6,467 nucleotides of DNA from an uncultured Candidatus Peregrinibacteria bacterium (GTDB taxonomy: Bacteria > Patescibacteriota > Gracilibacteria > Peribacterales > Peribacteraceae): the NCBI GenBank assembly GCA_903822115.1, contig CAIJNU010000125.1, forward strand, positions 1 to 6,467, given 5' to 3'. This document shows, one piece after another, positions 1 to 5,780 of this stretch. The notes under the pieces are model-generated. The model was not told where the DNA came from. It saw nothing but the letters and a program-made list of their open reading frames with translations, and did not search any database. The stretch's first letter is position 1. Every line of letters starts with the position of its first letter. A program made the position numbers and the translations under genes.

Positions 1-2274
1 AGAGCGGATCAGGTGCTCAAGAACATGGAGGAGCAGGGCTTCATCAAACCGGCGGAACGCGAGAAAGCGGTGGGCGAACTCAAGAAGATGACGTTCAAGC
101 CGCTGAGGGAAAATATTCGCGCGCCGTACTTTGTGCTCTGGGTGAAGGACCAAATCGAATCGCTCCTCGAGAAGAACGCCGATAAGGGGCTGCTGGAGCA
201 GGGAGGATTGGTGATCAAGACGACGCTCGACTGGAATCTCCAGCAGGCGGCGGAAGCGGCCGTCGCGCTGCACAAGGATGACTACCTCCGCCTCTACGGC
301 GCAAAGAACATTGCGCTCGTCGCGCTCGATGCGAAGACGAAGCAAATCCTCGCGTACGTCGGGAATACGAGCTATACGAGCAGTGGGAGTGAGGCGCGCA
401 TCGATATGGCCCAGACGCCGCGCCAGCCGGGATCGAGCTTCAAGCCCTTCGTCTACGCCGCGGCTTTCGAGAAGGGCTACAGCCCCGCAACCGTCGTGTA
501 CGACGTGGCGACGAAGTTTGGCACCGATACGCCGCAGGATTTTGACGGGAAGTTCTGGGGACTTATGAATATCCGTCAGGCGATCGGCGCCTCTCGAAAC
601 ATTCCGGCCATCAAGGGATTCTTTATGGCGGGAGGAGAGGAGCCGGTGCTCGATCTCGCGGCGAGGATGGGCGCGCCGACGCCGAGGTTGAAGAAGGAGG
701 AATATTCGAAGACGAAGCCGTTTGATTACGGTTGGCCGCTCGCCATCGGGGCGGGTGAGACGCCGCTTCTGGAAATGGCGAACGGATACAGCACGTTCGC
801 GGACGGCGGCATCGAGAAATCTCCCACGAGCATCATCGACGTTCGCGATAAGCACGGCTCCATCATTCCCTTGAATCTTCCTCCTCCCGATGAAACGGGG
901 CAGCAGGTTCTCGATTCGCGTATCGCTTACCAGATCACGTCGGTTTTGAGCGACGCATCCGTCCGTCCGACTCCTTACTGGCAGAGCATGCTCACCATTC
1001 CCGGTTTCCAAGCGGCGGCGAAGACCGGAACGAGCGACAAGTGTCTCGATCGCAATACCGACACGAACGTCTGCAACAATCGCAAGCCCGACAATCTCTG
1101 GACGATGGGCTACACGCCCGACCTCGCAGCCGGCGTGTGGGTGGGCAACGCGAACAGCGGCCCGCTCTCGGACAAGGCCGACGGTCTCAATGTCGCCGCG
1201 CCGATCTGGAAGGACTTCATGATCCATGCGCTCGCGGCGCTGCAGAAAGAGGGTCAGCCGCTCGCCACGGCGTTCCCCGTTCCGTCGGGGATCGTGCAGC
1301 CGCAGATTTCGCTACTCTCTGGAGATCTCCCCTCCGAGTGCACGCCGGTCAATGAGCGCAGGGCGGATGTCTTCCTCTCCGAACACGCGCCGACACAGGG
1401 CGATTCCGCATGCGCATCGGTTCTTGTCGACAAAGTCACGGGCATGCTCGCATCGGACAGTTGTCCCGTGGAGGCTCAGGAGAAACGCAGCTTCTTTTTG
1501 CCTCACAGCATTTTGGGCGATCGATGGCCGCTGTGGGAACAGGGCGTGCAGGATTGGGCGAAGAGCGCATCGGTGGGAGGCGGGACGGGAGGGACGCTTC
1601 CGCTTCCGCTCCTCCCTCCGGAGAAGTGCGACATCACGAAGACGCCGGGGCGATTGACCAAGCCGCAGGTGCACATCCTCTCTCCGACGAATGGCGGCGT
1701 CGCATCGTATCCCGTCTTCAAGCCGCAGGTGACGTTCACCGTCGGATCGACCGCGAGCGGCATGACCTTCCTCGTGGATGGAAAACCGCTGGGCCAGGTT
1801 CCGCGGCAGCCCTTCGATATCTCCCTGCGCATGCCGAAGTCGATCGACAAGAACGCGTCGCACACCTTGCAAGTCATTCTCACCGACAAGTACTTCAATA
1901 CCGCCACCGATACAGTGACGTTCCGCTTTACGGAGGACACGAGCCTCCCGCAGGTTCGACTCTCGCAGCCACAGGAAGGGCAGACCGTCGTCCCCGGATC
2001 GAAGATCTTCCTCTCTGCGGATGCGGCATCGTCTGCCGGCGTGAAGTACGTGGAGTTCTACCTTGATGCGATCCTCCTTGCTCGCTCGCCGAGGTCTCCC
2101 TACGAACTCACATACACTCTGCCCGCCGATCTTGCTTTGGGCTCGCACACCGTTCGCGCGGTCGTCACTGATGAGAACGGCAAGACGAATTCCGATCAGG
2201 TGACCGTGACCGTTGGCTCGAGCACGGCGCCGCCTGCGGGAGGCGTTCCGGTGGATATCGGGGGAGGGCAGTGA
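1..2274 (+). CDS. Class A penicillin-binding protein (PBP1A-type), 5'-truncated, transpeptidase plus two Ig-like domains
   Basis: The open frame is already running at base 1, so the N-terminal membrane anchor and glycosyltransferase (GT51) domain lie outside the window; the GTG at 13 is internal. The first ~90 codons match the linker that follows GT51 (including GGLVIKTTLDWNLQQAAE). The transpeptidase domain has all three penicillin-binding motifs: SSFK (nucleophile Ser codon 433-435), SRN (592-600) and KTGTS (1021-1035), then GYTPDLAAGVWVGN. Such enzymes cross-link peptidoglycan on the outer face of the membrane. Immediately after KTGTS is an insertion with two cysteines (1042 and 1072), and the linker after the domain carries four more. 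Two beta-sandwich, Ig-like (Big_7-like) modules follow at about 1660-1910 and 1945-2214; the second has the typical VEFYLD...GSHTVRAVVTDENG pattern. The protein ends in a Gly/Pro-rich tail. The gene converges with yebC, 15 bases away. Family assignment is firm; the exact subclass (1A versus 1C-like) is not. Confidence 0.95.
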   Translation, partial: RADQVLKNMEEQGFIKPAEREKAVGELKKMTFKPLRENIRAPYFVLWVKDQIESLLEKNADKGLLEQGGLVIKTTLDWNLQQAAEAAVALHKDDYLRLYGAKNIALVALDAKTKQILAYVGNTSYTSSGSEARIDMAQTPRQPGSSFKPFVYAAAFEKGYSPATVVYDVATKFGTDTPQDFDGKFWGLMNIRQAIGASRNIPAIKGFFMAGGEEPVLDLAARMGAPTPRLKKEEYSKTKPFDYGWPLAIGAGETPLLEMANGYSTFADGGIEKSPTSIIDVRDKHGSIIPLNLPPPDETGQQVLDSRIAYQITSVLSDASVRPTPYWQSMLTIPGFQAAAKTGTSDKCLDRNTDTNVCNNRKPDNLWTMGYTPDLAAGVWVGNANSGPLSDKADGLNVAAPIWKDFMIHALAALQKEGQPLATAFPVPSGIVQPQISLLSGDLPSECTPVNERRADVFLSEHAPTQGDSACASVLVDKVTGMLASDSCPVEAQEKRSFFLPHSILGDRWPLWEQGVQDWAKSASVGGGTGGTLPLPLLPPEKCDITKTPGRLTKPQVHILSPTNGGVASYPVFKPQVTFTVGSTASGMTFLVDGKPLGQVPRQPFDISLRMPKSIDKNASHTLQVILTDKYFNTATDTVTFRFTEDTSLPQVRLSQPQEGQTVVPGSKIFLSADAASSAGVKYVEFYLDAILLARSPRSPYELTYTLPADLALGSHTVRAVVTDENGKTNSDQVTVTVGSSTAPPAGGVPVDIGGGQ

Positions 2275-2287
2275 GCGCGATGCTCAC
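2271..2287. terminator. Short hairpin in the convergent PBP/yebC junction
   Basis: GTGAGC (2271-2276) and GCTCAC (2282-2287) form a 6-bp stem with a 5-base loop, overlapping the PBP stop codon and ending just before the yebC stop. It is the only structure in the 15-base gap between two convergent genes and could act as a bidirectional terminator. There is no T-tract on either side, so the call is weak. Confidence 0.25.
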
Positions 2288-2289
2288 AT

Positions 2290-3027
2290 CTACGCCTCCG
2301 CGTTCGTATACACCTGCGAGACATCCTCATCCTCCTCGATCTTTTCGACGAAGTCCTCCACCTTCTTCGCCGTCGCCTCGTCGGCGATCGCCACTTTCTG
2401 TTTCGGAAGGTACGAGAGGCCGGCGCTCAGGATCGTGCAGCCGTTCTTCTTCAGGAAGTCTCGTGTCTGCGACCAATCGCCCATCGATGTGACGACGCGC
2501 AGCATCCCTTCGCCCACTTCGAAGTCCTCGGCGCCGAAATCGATCACCTCGAGTTCCAACTCCTCGATCTTCTCCGGCGTGGGATTGGGCTTCGGCAGCT
2601 CGGCCATCACGAGCCCCTTTCGCTCGAAGAGCCACGCCACCGCTCCGCCCTCCGCCATGTGGCCGCCGTGCTTGGAGACGATGTTCTTCACGTTGGCGAT
2701 CGTGCGGTTGCGGTTGTCGGAGAGACACTCGATGATGAACGCCGTCTTGGCGGGGCCGTAGGCTTCGAACAGTATTTCGCGCATTTGCTCTCCCTTCAAT
2801 TCACCGGTTCCCTTCTTGATCGCGCGTTCGATATTAGCGTTTGGCACCGAGTCCTCCTTGGCGTTGTCGATCGCCGTGCGGAGGCTGGGATTCGTCGAGG
2901 GATCGCCGCCGCCGGAGCGCGCTGCGATTTCGATCAATCGTGCGTGGCGTGTGAAGACCTTTCCGCGTTTGGCATCCTGAGCTGTTTTCTTTACGCGGAT
3001 GTTTGCCCATTTGGAGTGACCTGACAT
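2290..3027 (-). CDS. yebC: YebC/TACO1-family translation-associated protein
   Basis: This 245-residue protein is full length for the family. It opens with the hallmark MSGHSKWANIRVKKTAQDAKRGK, here split as MSGHSKWANI (1-10) and RVKKTAQDAKRGK (11-23), then has GGGDPSTNPSLRTAIDNAK (39-57), YGPAKTAFIIECLSDNRNRT (90-109, the most conserved core) and a C-terminal domain ending EDVSQVYTNAEA. The ATG at 3027 is chosen because family homology begins exactly there; the frame stays open for 19 more codons upstream, but those are translated intergenic repeat. YebC proteins were long annotated as transcriptional regulators. Mitochondrial TACO1 is a translational activator, and bacterial members have been reported as ribosome-associated factors helping synthesis of difficult (proline-rich) sequences. 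Position downstream of rpsF-rpsR on the same strand suits a translation role. No Shine-Dalgarno is visible; a long inverted repeat ends two bases before the ATG. Confidence 0.96.
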   Translation of the reverse strand: MSGHSKWANIRVKKTAQDAKRGKVFTRHARLIEIAARSGGGDPSTNPSLRTAIDNAKEDSVPNANIERAIKKGTGELKGEQMREILFEAYGPAKTAFIIECLSDNRNRTIANVKNIVSKHGGHMAEGGAVAWLFERKGLVMAELPKPNPTPEKIEELELEVIDFGAEDFEVGEGMLRVVTSMGDWSQTRDFLKKNGCTILSAGLSYLPKQKVAIADEATAKKVEDFVEKIEEDEDVSQVYTNAEA

Positions 3028-3029
3028 AC

Positions 3030-3103
3030 GAGATGTAAGATATAAGATGTTAGATACAAGAAAAATAGAAAAATATTCACTCACGTCTTATGTCTTACAT
3101 CTC
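3030..3103. repeat. Heptad-periodic inverted repeat between rpsR and yebC
   Basis: The left arm 3030-3049 (GAGATGTAAGATATAAGATG) is complementary to the right arm 3084-3103 over 20 positions with two exceptions, which are U-G wobbles in plus-sense RNA and A-C mismatches in minus-sense RNA. The loop, 3050-3083, is A/T-rich. Both arms show a 7-base period: left units TAAGATA, TAAGATG, TTAGATA, CAAGAAA; right units CGTCTTA, TGTCTTA, CATCTCA, CACCTCA. A related element with the same unit type lies at 6140-6203. There is no T-tract, so it is not an obvious terminator. In the minus-strand transcript the stem would reach to two bases before the yebC start codon. Confidence 0.8.
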
Positions 3104-3117
3104 ACACCTCACAAGCC

Positions 3118-3384
3118 TCACTTCCTGTAACTCACCATCGCCATGAACCTCGCGCGCTCGATCGCCTGCTTGAGCATCTTCTGATGGCGGAGACACACAC
3201 CGGTGTAGTAGCGATTGCGGATGTTGCCGAAGTAATCGAGGTACGGCTTGATCCTCGGATAGTCCTTGTAGTCGAGGTACAGGGTGTTGTGCTCGCAGAA
3301 GGGGCACGTCTTGAGACGGGGGTCGGGGCGACGCTGCTGCTGTTGCTTGCCCTGGTGCTGGTGGTGGTGATTCGGGGAGGCCAT
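3118..3384 (-). CDS. rpsR: Small-subunit ribosomal protein bS18, zinc-ribbon form
   Basis: This 88-residue protein is a typical bS18 with a small N-terminal extension. The core runs from about residue 24: LKTCPFCEHN, then YLDYKDYPRIKPYLDYFGNI, then YYTGVCLRHQKMLKQAIERARFMAMVSY. Cys27, Cys30, Cys64 and His67 form the CxxC...CxxH set found in the cysteine-containing bS18 variant, so zinc binding is likely. bS18 binds bS6 and sits on the platform of the 30S subunit. The first 19 residues are unusual: HHHQHQ (6-11) and a QQQQRR run (14-19), a His/Gln-rich basic tail. The ATG at 3384 lies one base after the rpsF stop codon (TGA-C-ATG), which implies translational coupling to rpsF. No Shine-Dalgarno is evident in the end of rpsF. 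Confidence 0.97.
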   Translation of the reverse strand: MASPNHHHQHQGKQQQQRRPDPRLKTCPFCEHNTLYLDYKDYPRIKPYLDYFGNIRNRYYTGVCLRHQKMLKQAIERARFMAMVSYRK

Positions 3385-3385
3385 G

Positions 3386-3946
3386 TCAGAGGTTGTTAAG
3401 GGAATCGTCCGAGATCAGTTCCTCAATTTTCTGTGTGAGATCCTCGGCTTCGAGGGCGGGCTCCTTCGTCTTCTTGCGCTCGGAGGTGACGAGCTTCGCC
3501 TGCCTCTTCGCCTTGCGTGCGACCTGTTCCTTCACTTTTTCCTCTTGCTCGCGAACGCGCACTTCCTCCGTCGTCTCCCGATCCTTCAGCCACTGTTCGT
3601 AGGTCTCCGAGAACTTCACGATGTGGTAGTGCTTCGGCGGTTTGAGGAACATGTGGCGGAGCACACCCTTCATGATGCGCAGAGCCACGTCGACTTCGCG
3701 AACTTTGGCGGGATCCATCTCGTAGTGATACACGGCGAAGCATCCCTCCTTCGCCCCCTTCACGGGGTAGGCGAGACCGCGGCGGCCCCAGAGATCCTTG
3801 GCCACCATCTTCGCGCCGACTTCGGCGAAGAGATCCTCAACCTCCTTGAAGAATTCCCGCTCCTCCTTCTGACCGAGAAGGTAGGGATACAGGATGCACC
3901 ACTCGTAGATGCGCGTGTCCTCCGAAGTCGCAGAAATCTCAGGCAT
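3386..3946 (-). CDS. rpsF: Small-subunit ribosomal protein bS6 with long charged C-terminal extension
   Basis: Residues ~12-105 match bS6: the start of strand 1 (RIYEWCILYPYLL), the diagnostic DLWGRRGLAYPVKG (51-64, compare E. coli DWGRRQLAYP), and VALRIMKGVLRHMFLK (87-102). bS6 pairs with bS18 on the 30S platform. At 186 residues it is much longer than a minimal bS6 of about 100. Residues ~106-186 are an extension rich in Lys, Glu and Arg (EEVRVREQEEKVKEQVARKAKRQAK within 127-151) that should be helical or coiled-coil. In many bacteria ssb sits between rpsF and rpsR; here it is absent and rpsR follows after one base. The ATG at 3946 is the first start compatible with the homology. The 89-base gap to lysC contains a promoter candidate and two hairpins. 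No Shine-Dalgarno is visible. Confidence 0.96.
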   Translation of the reverse strand: MPEISATSEDTRIYEWCILYPYLLGQKEEREFFKEVEDLFAEVGAKMVAKDLWGRRGLAYPVKGAKEGCFAVYHYEMDPAKVREVDVALRIMKGVLRHMFLKPPKHYHIVKFSETYEQWLKDRETTEEVRVREQEEKVKEQVARKAKRQAKLVTSERKKTKEPALEAEDLTQKIEELISDDSLNNL

Positions 3947-3964
3947 GATTCGTGGGTAAACCTG

Positions 3965-3978
3965 ACGCCAAGGGGCGC
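3965..3978 (-). promoter_or_regulatory. Hairpin in the rpsF 5' leader
   Basis: In minus-strand RNA, GCGCC (3978-3974) pairs with GGCGU (3969-3965) around a CCUU loop: five pairs including one G-U, 18 bases before the rpsF ATG. rpsF leaders in many bacteria carry an RNA element that binds the bS6:bS18 complex for autoregulation, characterised by a CCG bulge. I do not see a convincing CCG bulge here, so only the position, not the motif, suggests that role. Confidence 0.3.
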
Positions 3979-3987
3979 GAGGGAATC

Positions 3988-4016
3988 AAAAGCCTGGAAA
4001 CCCTACCGAGGCCAGG
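3988..4016 (-). terminator. Imperfect hairpin with short U-run after lysC
   Basis: In minus-strand RNA, CCUGG (4016-4012) pairs with CCAGG (3997-3993), continued inward by CCU (4011-4009) with AGG (4004-4002) around a CGGU loop, with a GUUU bulge on the 3' side. The RNA continues CUUUUGAUU. It lies 20 bases after the lysC stop codon and could be a weak intrinsic terminator separating lysC from rpsF. It overlaps the -10 of the rpsF promoter candidate. Confidence 0.35.
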
Positions 4017-4028
4017 AAAGGACGTCAA
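4000..4028 (-). promoter_or_regulatory. rpsF: Candidate sigma-70-type promoter for rpsF-rpsR(-yebC)
   Basis: On the minus strand TTGACG (4028-4023) is followed after exactly 17 bases by TAGGGT (4005-4000). The -35 is 5/6 to consensus and the -10 only 3/6. The predicted start near 3993 would give a 47-base rpsF leader containing the GCGCC/GGCGU hairpin. It is the best promoter-like pair in the lysC-rpsF gap. Confidence 0.35.
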
Positions 4029-4035
4029 GTGATCC

Positions 4036-5631
4036 TTACGGGGATTCCCGTTCCTCGATGCAGACGTGGTGAAGCGATTTCAGCGCCGCATCCGCTATGG
4101 GGTGATCCACCATGAAGGAGATGACCTGCCGTGTGCTGCGCGTGATGGCGTCCACATCCGGCACGCCCGCCTCGCGCAGTCCCCGCACGATCTGCTCGAA
4201 TGAAGCGAGGCCGCTCAGGTCGTTACCGAGACAGAAGAGCAGGGAGCGATCCTTGATGACGGAGAGCTTCAGATCATGATCCGCGAAACGCGTTGCGAGG
4301 TATCGTTGAAATTCCTCTGCCCGGATTTCCCTCATGCTGTCGTTCGTGAAGGTGAAGGTGATCGTCACTTCGGTCGCGAAGATCTGATCGATGGAGATGC
4401 CGCGCGACGAGAACCATGCGGACATCTGCTCAGCGAATTCCGTACTGCCGAACATCTTGGTGGATTGCACCTGCAGTGCCACGGGCATCGGACGCGACGC
4501 GACGATTTCGATGCCGCGAGGTTCGGGTTCGTACGCATGAATGCGCGTCACACCCGCTTCAACATTTGAAGGGTTGAGAACGAGTGTCTCGATGCCGGCG
4601 TGAGCGAGCATGGCGAGCGCTTCTGGATGGATCGCTTTGCCGTCCGCGCCATGGATATTGCCGAATGCTTCCATGGCGAGGTCGTATGTCATCTCTCCCA
4701 CCACTCTCGCCGACGGAATGACGTGTGGATCCGCGCTGCGTATCGGAGAACGTTTCTCAATCAGGTACGCCATGCGTTCCTCGATCTCCCGCGAAGCACA
4801 TGCGAGGAGCGCACCGGTTTTGTCGCCGTACCCGCGCTGACTGCCGAGAGCCGGCAGATACCCCCCGGATACAATCACATCGCTCTCAGGAAGGAGCGCG
4901 GCGATGCGATCCCGCACGAGAGTCTGCAACGCATCGATCGCAGCCCCCATCCGCTCCGCACTTCTTCCCGTCTCCTCCGGGTCTGCGCCCCACACCTCTT
5001 CCAGTCCCTGCGAGGGGAGCGGCCGAGATGCAAGGCCACGCTGCGTGAAATATTCCTGGTAAATCTCCTGCGCGAGGCGCTCACCGAGTCCGGTGATGGA
5101 GACGATTCCTTCGTCATCCTTGAGCAGCCAATCTTTTCCGATCTCCAATATTTTCCTATTTCCTTGTCGCTCCATGCGCTGGTGGAATTCCTTTATGACA
5201 CGATCGATAACCGCATGCAGGCACAGGATGAGTTGCTCTTCATCTTCCTCGTCGATCAATTCCCGTTCGATACTCTTTTTCATGAAGCCGCAGACGCGCA
5301 TTAGCAGTTCCGTCGCAGTATCAAGGTCGCCGGTCCTCAGTCTCTTGCCGAGCTCGATCAAGTGAGAGGTGGTGTTGAATCCCGGTTTGATGTGATCGGA
5401 GGCATCGCGGTCGGCAGCAGATGGATGCGTATAGAAATTATCATCACTGCTGGTGCTGCGCAGCGCGGAGAACGCGAGGATTTGCTTCTTTCCCTCAGCA
5501 CGTCGCGCACTGATCGTACGGAAGTTGTCGCGCAGACTTGGAGCGTTCTCGCCGCCAATCTTCGTGACCACGAGGGTGGCATCCCGGAGGATGTCGCGGC
5601 CGGGGCGTCGGTCAGGGGATGGAGTGTCCAT
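4036..5631 (-). CDS. lysC: Aspartokinase with two C-terminal ACT domains (divergent catalytic motifs)
   Basis: Aspartokinase phosphorylates aspartate in the first step towards Lys/diaminopimelate, Thr, Met and Ile. The 531 residues comprise an amino-acid-kinase domain (~18-365) and two ACT domains (~383-450, ~455-525). Support: VVTKIGGENA (21-30, position of the KFGGTSV motif), LAFSALRSTS (52-61), GLGERLAQEIY (181-191, with the conserved Glu), SQRGYGDKTGALLA (264-277, resembling the GRGYTD version of fungal enzymes), GEMTYDLAMEAF (312-323), KAIHPEAL (332-339), and the very characteristic ACT start VQSTKMFGS (388-396). Deviations: KFGGTSV reads KIGGENA, and the segment expected to read TDVDGIYTADPR reads EKRSPIRSADPH (292-303). 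The enzyme is longer than usual monofunctional forms, with an insertion around 65-155. The start at 5631 lies directly after a leader-terminator module; no Shine-Dalgarno is present, only a pyrimidine-rich CCCUCCUCUCUU. Family call is secure; normal catalytic activity is not proven. Confidence 0.9.
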   Translation of the reverse strand: MDTPSPDRRPGRDILRDATLVVTKIGGENAPSLRDNFRTISARRAEGKKQILAFSALRSTSSDDNFYTHPSAADRDASDHIKPGFNTTSHLIELGKRLRTGDLDTATELLMRVCGFMKKSIERELIDEEDEEQLILCLHAVIDRVIKEFHQRMERQGNRKILEIGKDWLLKDDEGIVSITGLGERLAQEIYQEYFTQRGLASRPLPSQGLEEVWGADPEETGRSAERMGAAIDALQTLVRDRIAALLPESDVIVSGGYLPALGSQRGYGDKTGALLACASREIEERMAYLIEKRSPIRSADPHVIPSARVVGEMTYDLAMEAFGNIHGADGKAIHPEALAMLAHAGIETLVLNPSNVEAGVTRIHAYEPEPRGIEIVASRPMPVALQVQSTKMFGSTEFAEQMSAWFSSRGISIDQIFATEVTITFTFTNDSMREIRAEEFQRYLATRFADHDLKLSVIKDRSLLFCLGNDLSGLASFEQIVRGLREAGVPDVDAITRSTRQVISFMVDHPIADAALKSLHHVCIEERESP

Positions 5632-5645
5632 AAGAGAGGAGGGAA

Positions 5646-5680
5646 ATAATAAAGAAAAACCCCTTTGTGCGGGAAGGGGC
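5646..5680 (-). terminator. Intrinsic terminator (attenuator) in front of lysC
   Basis: In minus-strand RNA, CCCCUU (5679-5674) pairs with AAGGGG (5665-5660) around an 8-base loop CCCGCACA, followed directly by UUUUUCUUUAUUAUU (5659-5645). This is a textbook intrinsic terminator, 24 bases after the stop codon of the short upstream ORF and about 15 bases before the lysC ATG on the same strand. A terminator placed between a promoter and the gene it should serve implies conditional readthrough. Confidence 0.85.
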
Positions 5681-5723
5681 TGGATTGCGATTCTCGCAGA
5701 GCACTAGCAGCCGTCCGTCCCGC
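5669..5723 (-). promoter_or_regulatory. Antiterminator structure competing with the lysC leader terminator
   Basis: In minus-strand RNA, GCGGGA (5723-5718) pairs perfectly with UCCCGC (5674-5669), and GGCUG (5712-5708) pairs perfectly with CAGCC (5682-5678). Within this arch sits a 5-bp hairpin UGCGA-GAA-UCGCA (5698-5686). The 3' arm of the arch takes bases 5674 and 5678-5679 from the 5' arm of the terminator, so the two folds exclude each other. The 5' arm overlaps codons 17-22 and the region just before the stop of the leader ORF, so a ribosome finishing the peptide would cover it. Pairings are read directly; the regulatory role is inferred. Confidence 0.7.
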
Positions 5724-5772
5724 GGGGGGTGGGCTTCTTCATCTTCTTGGTCGTGGAGATGAACTGGTGCAT
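5704..5772 (-). CDS. Putative 22-aa leader peptide for attenuation of lysC (Thr/Lys/Met-rich)
   Basis: ATG (5772-5770) opens a 22-codon frame ending in TAG (5706-5704). Residues 5-13 read ISTTKKMKK: codons 7-13 (5754-5734) are seven in a row for Thr, Lys and Met, all made from aspartyl phosphate, the product of the downstream enzyme. It then reads PTPRGTDGC. The ORF lies between a promoter candidate and the terminator that precedes lysC. The last Lys codon begins 13 bases before the 5' arm of the antiterminator, so a ribosome with that codon in its A site would just leave the arm free, while a ribosome at the stop codon would mask it. An early hairpin, UUCAUCU (5763-5757) with AGAUGAA (5744-5738), could serve as a pause signal. 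No Shine-Dalgarno precedes the ATG; leaderless initiation is predicted. It resembles thr/trp-type leader peptides in logic; translation is not shown. A simple small gene or sRNA with its own terminator is the alternative. Confidence 0.65.
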   Translation of the reverse strand: MHQFISTTKKMKKPTPRGTDGC

Positions 5773-5780
5773 CTGCAAAT

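Noticed and set aside
1312..2148. Long antisense frame opposite the PBP gene
   Set aside because: It is a shadow of a GC-rich coding region, Arg-rich and without any family resemblance.
3028..3084. Longer yebC start 19 codons upstream
   Set aside because: The extra residues come from the intergenic inverted repeat, while family homology begins exactly at the MSGHSKWANI start at 3027.
3993..4016. Canonical bS6:bS18-binding leader motif with a CCG bulge
   Set aside because: The hairpin has a GUUU bulge and a CGGU loop; no CCG bulge is found on the transcribed strand.
4600..5304. Long plus-strand frame opposite lysC
   Set aside because: It is antisense to a well-supported aspartokinase, has a Cys/His/Arg-rich composition and no recognisable motif.
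5640..5775. Lysine riboswitch in front of lysC
   Set aside because: The leader is only about 125-140 bases and lacks the five-helix junction arrangement of the lysine aptamer; the peptide-coding frame and two competing helices explain the structure better.
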